This document shows positions 1 through 4,635 of a DNA stretch of 6,214 nucleotides, one piece after another. The translations under genes and the position numbers were made by a program. A model generated the notes under the pieces. That model saw nothing but the letters and a program-made list of their open reading frames with translations. It made no database searches and had not been told where the DNA came from. The first letter of the stretch is position 1. Each line of letters begins with the position of its first letter. The stretch covers positions 1 to 6,214 of the forward strand of contig PWII01000079.1 of assembly GCA_003561025.1 (NCBI GenBank), written 5' to 3'. This DNA is from Candidatus Nealsoniibacteriota bacterium. Lineage in GTDB: Bacteria; Patescibacteriota; Minisyncoccia; Minisyncoccales; PWPS01.

Positions 1-34
1 AGAAGCAATTATGCCCCTCTAAATGTGAAAAATT

Positions 35-59
35 CGCCTTTTATTAAAGGCGTTTTTTT
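35..59 (+). terminator. Intrinsic terminator of the gene left of the window
   Basis: A perfect 7-bp stem, CGCCTTT (35-41) with AAAGGCG (46-52), closes a 4-base loop and is followed by seven T (53-59). This is a textbook rho-independent terminator for + strand transcription entering from the left. It also argues against starting the DUF3800 gene at the upstream GTG (25), because that start would put the hairpin inside the coding region. One frame upstream reaches a stop at 20-22 and may be the last codons of the terminated gene, but only six codons are visible, so I do not call that gene. Confidence 0.8.
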
Positions 60-82
60 GATAGAATACGGCAAGGATTCGA

Positions 83-94
83 GAATAATTATTC
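83..94. promoter_or_regulatory. 12-base palindrome upstream of the DUF3800 gene (possible operator)
   Basis: GAATAATTATTC is a perfect inverted repeat that ends 29 bases before the chosen ATG (124). A weak promoter-like pair overlaps it: TTGATA (58-63), 17 bases, then GAGAAT (81-86). The position would suit an operator. In A+T-rich DNA, palindromes of this length can arise by chance, so this is only a candidate. Confidence 0.25.
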
Positions 95-123
95 AAGAAG
101 ACAAGACTATAAGTGAAAAATCT

Positions 124-873
124 ATGACAAAAATAATGTTTCTGGACGAGTCAGGCGACCATAGTTTAGATAAAATAGACCCTTCCTATCCAGTGTTTGT
201 TTTAGCTGGTTGTATTTTTGATTTGGATTACTATTCCAAAACAGTTGAGCCACGAGTTAATGAACTGAAAAACAAGCACTTTAACACAACGAGTGTTATT
301 CTCCGCTCTTATGACATAAGAAAGCAAAAAGGGGACTTTGCCTGCCTAGTTGATAGAAGTAAAAGAGAAGCTTTCTATAATGACCTGAATGATTTGATAA
401 GGTCAATGGACTTTAAAATCATAATGGCCGTAATTCACAAAACCAAATTTAAGGAGCAATATTATGCGCCGGATAATCCCTATAATCTTTGCTTTAAGTT
501 TATCTTGGAAAGAGCGGTTATGTTTCTTGGCAGATCTAATGAGCAGTTGATGTTTAGAATGGAGTCAAGAGAGACCCATAATGACAGGAAGCTTGCCAAG
601 GTCTATGAAGAATTTAGGTCTGGTGACCATCTTAAGGAAAATGGACATATCATGTTTAAGAAAGAAGAAATTCAATCAAAATTTTTGGACTTATCCTTTA
701 ATCAGAAAACGCAAAACATAGCTGGTCATCAGATAGCTGATTTGGTTGCTTATCCTGTTGGCGCGTTTATCTTAAATAAAGATAGAAAAACGGAAAGTCT
801 TAAAATTATTAAAACAAAGCTTCACAGCAAAGGAAGTAGATTTTTAAATTATGGATTAAAGATTTTTCCATAG
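124..873 (+). CDS. DUF3800 domain protein, putative nuclease-like accessory protein
   Basis: A 249-residue protein of the DUF3800 family. The signatures are the N-terminal FLDESGDHS, with the acidic pair D8-E9 on the first beta strand, the C-terminal HQIADLVAYPVG with Q203 and D206, and a typical end, GLKIFP. The spaced acidic residues suggest a metal-dependent, RNase H-like active site. The family's reaction is not established, and members are often seen in mobile or defence-rich DNA. The frame is open to the left edge with a GTG at 25. I chose the ATG at 124 because family members begin a few residues before the DES motif and because a terminator hairpin sits at 35-59. The ATG at 136 is also possible. 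No Shine-Dalgarno is visible. The gene stands alone between two terminators and converges with the minus-strand operon. It is predicted cytoplasmic, with no signal peptide or membrane segment. The family call is firm; the function is open. Confidence 0.88.
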   Translation: MTKIMFLDESGDHSLDKIDPSYPVFVLAGCIFDLDYYSKTVEPRVNELKNKHFNTTSVILRSYDIRKQKGDFACLVDRSKREAFYNDLNDLIRSMDFKIIMAVIHKTKFKEQYYAPDNPYNLCFKFILERAVMFLGRSNEQLMFRMESRETHNDRKLAKVYEEFRSGDHLKENGHIMFKKEEIQSKFLDLSFNQKTQNIAGHQIADLVAYPVGAFILNKDRKTESLKIIKTKLHSKGSRFLNYGLKIFP

Positions 874-908
874 AAAAAGGGGCCCAGGAAAGCCCTAGTC
901 CCCTTTTT
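874..908. terminator. Bidirectional intrinsic terminator after the DUF3800 gene
   Basis: Directly after the TAG stop, AAAAAGGGG (874-882) pairs perfectly with CCCCTTTTT (900-908). An inner AGG/CCT hairpin (886-888 with 894-896) can extend the structure. The A5/T5 flanks make it work in both directions: it ends the DUF3800 transcript on the + strand and would stop the minus-strand promoter found at 921-949. Confidence 0.75.
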
Positions 909-920
909 ACTTCTAAGTTA

Positions 921-949
921 ATACTATGCGAGAATAAAGTAATTGTCAA
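921..949 (-). promoter_or_regulatory. Minus-strand promoter pointing into the 874-908 terminator
   Basis: Read on the minus strand there is a perfect -35 TTGACA (949-944), a 17-base spacer, and a -10-like TAGTAT (926-921, four of six matches). Transcription would start near 914. No minus-strand gene follows: the transcript would meet the bidirectional hairpin within about 10 bases and then run antisense to the DUF3800 gene. It may be a leftover promoter of a displaced gene, or it may produce a very short RNA. Confidence 0.5.
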
Positions 950-1002
950 GTCATTTTTACTTTTTTAGATAGCCTTGTTGCATGTTGTTTTTCTTCTTCC
1001 TC

Positions 1003-1014
1003 TTAGCATGCTAA
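1003..1014. other. 12-base perfect palindrome in the gene-poor stretch
   Basis: TTAGCATGCTAA is its own reverse complement. It sits two bases past the minus-strand stop of the remnant reading frame and about 55 bases upstream of the minus-strand promoter. It is less A+T-biased than its surroundings, so it is somewhat less likely to be chance. It could be a protein-binding site; nothing else in the sequence supports that. Confidence 0.3.
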
Positions 1015-1015
1015 A

Positions 1016-1105
1016 CTAAAGCTGTTTATTAGGCGGGACAAAGACAGCGAACTTGCTATAATTTTCCTCTATCCAGGTTCGAACTTCGTCTAATGCTCCC
1101 CGCCA
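1016..1105 (-). pseudogene. Possible C-terminal remnant of a lost gene
   Basis: On the minus strand this frame encodes 29 residues, WRGALDEVRTWIEENYSKF and then AVFVPPNKQL, closed by TAG (1018-1016). The composition is protein-like: an acidic amphipathic helix followed by a hydrophobic strand and a polar tail. A TAA stop lies immediately upstream (1108-1106), and no ATG, GTG or TTG lies inside, so it cannot be expressed alone. It looks like the tail of a decayed gene cut off from its N-terminal part, downstream of the operon terminator at 1146-1171. I do not recognise the family. A short open stretch like this can also be accidental. Confidence 0.35.
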
Positions 1106-1145
1106 TTAAAAAATGAGGAGCTGAGTGCAGTAAGACTAGAGCTAT

Positions 1146-1171
1146 AAAAAAAAGACCACCATTATGGTGGT
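1146..1171 (-). terminator. Intrinsic terminator of the minus-strand operon
   Basis: On the minus strand ACCACC (1171-1166) pairs with GGTGGT (1160-1155) around a 5-base loop, followed by one C and eight T (1153-1146). This is a strong rho-independent terminator. It overlaps the end of the 99-residue gene, whose TAA stop (1164-1162) lies in the loop and whose last codons form the 5' arm of the stem. Confidence 0.88.
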
Positions 1172-1461
1172 TTCTTATATGGAGAACGTGGGATTATTAT
1201 GGAATTTGTATTTTCACTTTTCCTATTTATACAGTCATAAATTTCTCTTATTTCTGCCTTTTCTTCCGGAGAAAATGATTTCCACATCTTTTTAAGCACA
1301 TCCGGTCCAGCTTCATTTTCAATAAAATACAGTAGTTTTTCAAGTCCTAGGAGAGAGGTATTAGCATCATAAAGGTACTTTTTTATATTTTCTTGATAAG
1401 ACGAAAGAGCTTTAATGTTTTTTCCTTTCTTATAATCTGCCAGCAAAATGACATTTTTCAA
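1162..1461 (-). CDS. Hypothetical 99-residue protein, last gene of the sensor operon
   Basis: I do not recognise this protein. It is small, charged and probably mostly helical. Residues 1-8 are hydrophobic (MKNVILLA), residues 37-50 and 53-61 look like amphipathic helices, and 64-79 (SPEEKAEIREIYDCIN) is a charged helix. The tail from 85 to 99 is polar and proline-containing. There is no convincing membrane segment or signal peptide. The start is TTG at 1461, chosen because AGGAGG (1474-1469) lies seven bases upstream and no in-frame ATG occurs before residue 59. It follows the 200-residue paralog by 51 bases and shares its strand, so it is probably the third gene of that operon. The stop codon sits inside the terminator hairpin, so ribosomes finishing this gene would cover the terminator stem. 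Being a real gene is likely; its function is unknown. Confidence 0.7.
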   Translation of the reverse strand: MKNVILLADYKKGKNIKALSSYQENIKKYLYDANTSLLGLEKLLYFIENEAGPDVLKKMWKSFSPEEKAEIREIYDCINRKSENTNSIIIPRSPYKKPP

Positions 1462-1468
1462 GAAAAAC

Positions 1469-1474
1469 CCTCCT
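1469..1474 (-). promoter_or_regulatory. Strong Shine-Dalgarno that fixes a TTG start
   Basis: The minus strand reads AGGAGG, then seven bases, then TTG (1461). It is the only strong Shine-Dalgarno before a gene in this window. The other protein genes begin after A/T-only or weak leaders. It decides the start of the 99-residue gene and suggests that gene is translated independently of its upstream neighbour. Confidence 0.75.
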
Positions 1475-1512
1475 TTTTTAAGATTACAAACTATTTTAAT
1501 TGCTAAAAAAGC

Positions 1513-2115
1513 TTATGACCAAGATATCCTATATTCATCATATTTATCTCCCTTATGCGTACAAGCAGTTTGCTCAACAGCAACATCCTTCTTTTTTAGT
1601 ATAATTTCCGCTAGTGATTTTATATATCCTGCATGATATACGCACAAAAGAGGGTCTGTCTTATAGTCGTGTATGCGAAGCAAGGCTTCCTGTTTTTCTT
1701 TATCAAATTTAACAGGGTTAAGACGACCAAAGTCAAAAAGATTCTTCCAGTAGATATAGGATTCCTCAAAGAGTCTTTGTGGTGAGGCGATGTTTGCGAT
1801 AAGAAACTTAAGAACTGGAGAAAAATGAGGGGCGTGTTTTCCCATCTCAAAAACGTCTTTTTCGTTCCAAGAAAAGATATCTTTTGAAACAATAACAACA
1901 AGAGCACTTAGTCCTTCACTAATCCACTCGTCTTCTTTAATCTTCTTGAAATTAATAGAGGCATCTAGCTCTCTCATCTTTTCTTCTAATTTCTCTAATC
2001 CTCCCTTTCCTTCTTTTTCTTTAATATACTCTGCATGAGAGAGCAAAATTTCACCCTTAACCTTTCCGGTGAATCTCAACATCTCTCTTTTTATCTCTTT
2101 TATATCTTCTTGCAT
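1513..2115 (-). CDS. V4R/DUF2378-like sensor domain protein, copy B
   Basis: A 200-residue soluble protein, paralogous to its upstream neighbour over the whole length (about 45% identity by eye). The N-terminal part (17-105) is helical with the blocks GKVKGE, SHAEYIKEKEG, EWISEGL and DVFEMG. The C-terminal part (155-199) has CVYHAGY (158-164), VEQTAC (180-185) and H187-x-G189, then a final YRISW strand. This C-terminal pattern resembles V4R-type (4-vinyl-reductase) and DUF2378/HNOB-like ligand-binding domains, which in other proteins bind small molecules or metals. C158, H161, C185 and H187 could form a metal site. No effector domain is attached. The start is ATG at 2115, 19 A/T-only bases after the previous stop, with no Shine-Dalgarno. 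The family resemblance is by pattern only. The ligand is unknown, and a dimer with copy A is plausible. Confidence 0.72.
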   Translation of the reverse strand: MQEDIKEIKREMLRFTGKVKGEILLSHAEYIKEKEGKGGLEKLEEKMRELDASINFKKIKEDEWISEGLSALVVIVSKDIFSWNEKDVFEMGKHAPHFSPVLKFLIANIASPQRLFEESYIYWKNLFDFGRLNPVKFDKEKQEALLRIHDYKTDPLLCVYHAGYIKSLAEIILKKKDVAVEQTACTHKGDKYDEYRISWS

Positions 2116-2134
2116 AAATTTAATTTATTTTAAA

Positions 2135-2737
2135 TTACCATCTAATTGTAAATTCATTATAGTCTGCACCGTTATGCACGCAAGCAGTCTCTTCAACGGT
2201 AACATTTTCAGATTTAATCGCAAAATCAGAAAGTCCTTTAAAATATCCTGCATGATATACGCAAACAGTGGGGTGTGTTTTAAATCCTATCTCTCTTATA
2301 ACTATTTTTCTTTCTTCTCTATTATATTCTGTCTTTTCGATTCCGCCAAAATCATAATGTTTTTGCCAATATTTTTCGGCATTATTAAAAACATAATCAA
2401 TAGAGACCATATATTGAAGTAATACCTTGATAATGAAAGAAGCTCTTGGAGCGAAACGACCCATCTCAAAAACTTCTTCATCAGTCCAGTTAAATAGGTC
2501 TTTGGCGACAATAATTGTGAGAGAGCTCATTCCTTCACTAATCCATTCAAACGGCTTTATCTTATCAAAATTTATCTCTGCTCCCAATTCCTTCATACGG
2601 TCTTCAATCTTTTTTACTCCATCTTCCCCCTCCTTATACTTAATATATTCTGCATGCGTACGAAAAACTTCTCCTTTCACATTTCCAGGAAAGTTTTTTA
2701 ATCTATCTACTGATTCCTGCAATGTCTCTGTGCTCAT
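2135..2737 (-). CDS. V4R/DUF2378-like sensor domain protein, copy A
   Basis: The first gene of the minus-strand operon encodes a 200-residue protein that matches copy B in length and block order: GNVKGE (18-23), THAEYIKYKEG, EWISEGM, EEVFEMGRFAP, YW..HYDFGG (123-132), CVYHAGY (159-165), VEETAC (181-186), H188-x-G190 and the ending FTIRW. The C-terminal half resembles V4R/DUF2378-like sensing domains. C159, H162, C186 and H188 are shared with copy B. The frame extends upstream to ATG at 2767 and TTG at 2791. I chose ATG at 2737 because it gives the same length as the paralog and because a promoter (2785-2758) overlaps the longer starts. The extra 18 residues would be hydrophobic (MILLFFLIM...), so the longer form would have a membrane-like N-terminus; I consider that less likely. 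No strong Shine-Dalgarno is seen, only AAAG nearby. Confidence 0.72.
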   Translation of the reverse strand: MSTETLQESVDRLKNFPGNVKGEVFRTHAEYIKYKEGEDGVKKIEDRMKELGAEINFDKIKPFEWISEGMSSLTIIVAKDLFNWTDEEVFEMGRFAPRASFIIKVLLQYMVSIDYVFNNAEKYWQKHYDFGGIEKTEYNREERKIVIREIGFKTHPTVCVYHAGYFKGLSDFAIKSENVTVEETACVHNGADYNEFTIRW

Positions 2738-2757
2738 AACTTTCTTTACTTTATCAT

Positions 2758-2785
2758 ATTTTACCATTATTAAGAAAAATAGCAA
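2758..2785 (-). promoter_or_regulatory. Probable promoter of the minus-strand sensor operon
   Basis: On the minus strand TTGCTA (2785-2780), a 16-base spacer and TAAAAT (2763-2758) make a plausible -35/-10 pair with four and five of six consensus matches. Transcription would start near 2751, about 14 bases before the ATG at 2737. That mirrors the equally short leader of the divergent dnaG promoter. Confidence 0.45.
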
Positions 2786-2856
2786 AATCAAGAAAATAGT
2801 CGCTAGAAACCCTACAAAGATGACGATTTCAATGCTTTTACATTAAGTTAATTTTC

Positions 2857-2885
2857 TTGCAAAATAATGAATTTTCTATTATAAT
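2857..2885 (+). promoter_or_regulatory. Promoter of dnaG-rpoD
   Basis: TTGCAA (2857-2862), a 17-base spacer and a perfect TATAAT (2880-2885). The predicted start near 2892 leaves about 14 bases of A/T-rich leader with no Shine-Dalgarno before the dnaG ATG at 2906. It is divergent from the minus-strand operon promoter, so the two units share a 168-base control region. Confidence 0.75.
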
Positions 2886-2905
2886 GAGTCACTTATTTAT
2901 TAATT

Positions 2906-4618
2906 ATGCTTGATTCTCCTATTCAAGAAATAAAAAATAGACTCGATATTGCAGATGTTGTGCGTGAATATGTAACGCTTGAAAAAGCGGGAGCTAATTT
3001 GAGAGCTCCTTGCCCCTTTCACCAAGAAAAAACCCCTTCTTTTTTTGTAAATCCTTCAAGGCAGATATGGCGTTGCTTTGGTAGTTGCAATGAGGGAGGA
3101 GATATTTTTCAATTTGTAATGAAGATGGAGGGAGTGGAATTTGCTGATGCATTGAGGATATTGGCAAAAAAAGCGGGGGTTAAACTAAAACAGCAAAATA
3201 AGGAGGAGGAGACAAAGACAAAAAGAATGCTTGATATCTGCGAATTGTCAACTCTCTTTTTTTCAGAACAATTACAAAAATCAAAGCACGGAAAAGAAGT
3301 TCAAGAATATCTAAAAAAGAGAGGCATAACAAAAGAGAGCATTCAAGAATGGAGAATAGGGTATGCTCCTGTCGCAAAAGATTTTTTAGCTAAATATCTG
3401 ATTGGAGAAGGATATACCAGAGAAGAGATAGTTCAGGCAGGAGTTTGTGTAGGAAAGAACAACTATTCATTTGACCGCTTTAGAGGAAGGATAATTTTTC
3501 CTATTTTTAACATAAGTGGAAGCGTTGTCGGCTTTGGAGGAAGAGTATTTTTTGAGAAAGATAAGAGAGCAAAATACATAAATAGTCCGTCAACACCACT
3601 CTATGATAAAAGTAAAATTATGTATGGCCTTTATAGTGCAAAGATGGAGATAAGAAGAGTAGATCAGAGTATTATTGTTGAAGGATATACCGATGTTATT
3701 TTGTCTCATCAGAGCGGATATAAAAATGTAGTTTCATCTTCCGGAACTGCACTTACAGAGAATCAGCTTGAGATATTAAAAAGATATAGCAAAAGAATGT
3801 TGACTGCATTTGATATGGATAGTGCAGGAATGTCGGCGACGGAAAAAGGAATAAGTATCGCCCAAGAAAAAGGCTTTGATATAAAGATAATTGCAATGGA
3901 GAAAGATGAGGATCCTGCAGATGTTATTTTAGAAGACAAGAAAAAGTGGGAAAAATATATAAAAAATGCGATTCCGGTGATGGAATTCTACTTTAGAAAC
4001 ACCTTTTCTAAGTATGACTTAAATAATCCGCGAGAAAAAGGAGAAGCCGCAGCCGAGTTATTACCTAAAATAAAAAAGATAAATAATGACATAGAGAGGG
4101 CGCATTTTATTAGTCTCCTTGCCCGTAAATTGAACGTAAGAGAGGAGGCGATAAGAACAGAGATGGAAAAAATAAAGATAAAAGAGACAGACAAGAAGGA
4201 AGAAACAGTAAAGAAGAAAGAAGAAAGGAAGGCAAGAAAAGACCTTCTAGAAGAAAAGATACTCTCTTTTTGTATTAATAATAAAAATTTAGCTAAAAAA
4301 ATAAAAGAAGAAGATGCCTCTATTTTTAAGCAAAACACGATAAATATAATTTCCTTTCTAAAAGAGGAAAAAAAGGTACTCGACAAAGAAGATGAGGAGA
4401 TACTTAATCAATTATCATTTCTTACAAGCGAAGGAGAGATTGATATCGAAAAAGAGCTAGATTATTGTATAAGAGAAGTAAATAAGGAGTTTATTAAAGG
4501 AAAACTACGGGAGATAGAAGAAGAGATAAGGCGTGCGGAAGAAGATAAAAATGAGAAAGAAGTAGAAAAATTAATTAAAAAATTTAGTAAAAACTCCAAG
4601 CAGTTACAAGGTCTCTAA
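2906..4618 (+). CDS. dnaG: DNA primase DnaG
   Basis: This protein makes the RNA primers for lagging-strand synthesis at the replication fork, working with the replicative helicase DnaB. It has 570 residues, within the usual size range. The zinc-binding domain (about 1-95) carries C36-x2-H39, EKTPSF and C57-FGS-C61, followed by EGGD. The catalytic core (about 110-360) has FRGRIIFPI (192-200), GFGGRV (209-214), KYINSPSTPLYDKS (223-236) and the TOPRIM metal ligands E259 in EGYTDV, D303 and D305 in DMDSAG, and DEDPADVI (334-341). The C-terminal part (about 370-570) is the helicase-interaction region and is highly charged, with a lysine/glutamate linker at 419-446. The second zinc pair is spaced C-x3-C instead of the usual C-x2-C. 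The start is the ATG just after the promoter leader; LDSPIQEIKNRLDI matches the family N-terminus. It is followed after 17 bases by the sigma factor gene. Confidence 0.97.
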   Translation: MLDSPIQEIKNRLDIADVVREYVTLEKAGANLRAPCPFHQEKTPSFFVNPSRQIWRCFGSCNEGGDIFQFVMKMEGVEFADALRILAKKAGVKLKQQNKEEETKTKRMLDICELSTLFFSEQLQKSKHGKEVQEYLKKRGITKESIQEWRIGYAPVAKDFLAKYLIGEGYTREEIVQAGVCVGKNNYSFDRFRGRIIFPIFNISGSVVGFGGRVFFEKDKRAKYINSPSTPLYDKSKIMYGLYSAKMEIRRVDQSIIVEGYTDVILSHQSGYKNVVSSSGTALTENQLEILKRYSKRMLTAFDMDSAGMSATEKGISIAQEKGFDIKIIAMEKDEDPADVILEDKKKWEKYIKNAIPVMEFYFRNTFSKYDLNNPREKGEAAAELLPKIKKINNDIERAHFISLLARKLNVREEAIRTEMEKIKIKETDKKEETVKKKEERKARKDLLEEKILSFCINNKNLAKKIKEEDASIFKQNTINIISFLKEEKKVLDKEDEEILNQLSFLTSEGEIDIEKELDYCIREVNKEFIKGKLREIEEEIRRAEEDKNEKEVEKLIKKFSKNSKQLQGL

Positions 4619-4635
4619 ATTTTATTTTTATAAAT

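Noticed and set aside
2..22. 3' end of an upstream coding region (frame ending at TAA 20-22)
   Set aside because: Only six codons are visible and nothing identifies them; the following terminator alone implies an upstream transcript.
25..123. N-terminal extension of the DUF3800 frame from a GTG start (frame open to the left edge)
   Set aside because: It would be encoded across a clear intrinsic terminator (35-59), and the family normally starts just before the DES motif, which fits ATG at 124.
1032..1105. tRNA-like segment: GGCGGG and CCCGCC ends 74 bases apart with GGTTCGAAC inside
   Set aside because: The T-loop is about eight bases too far from the acceptor arm, the T stem does not pair, and no D or anticodon arm forms.
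2738..2791. 18-residue hydrophobic extension of sensor copy A (TTG 2791 or ATG 2767)
   Set aside because: The paralog lacks it, the ATG at 2737 gives the same 200-residue length, and a promoter overlaps the extension.
1448..2846. Plus-strand reading frames of 62, 117 and 139 codons opposite the sensor operon
   Set aside because: They are antisense shadows of conserved minus-strand genes, with low-complexity Ile/Phe/Ser-rich products and no start signals.
3180..4386. Minus-strand frames of 65 and 132 codons opposite dnaG
   Set aside because: They lie wholly inside the conserved dnaG gene and have shadow-like composition.
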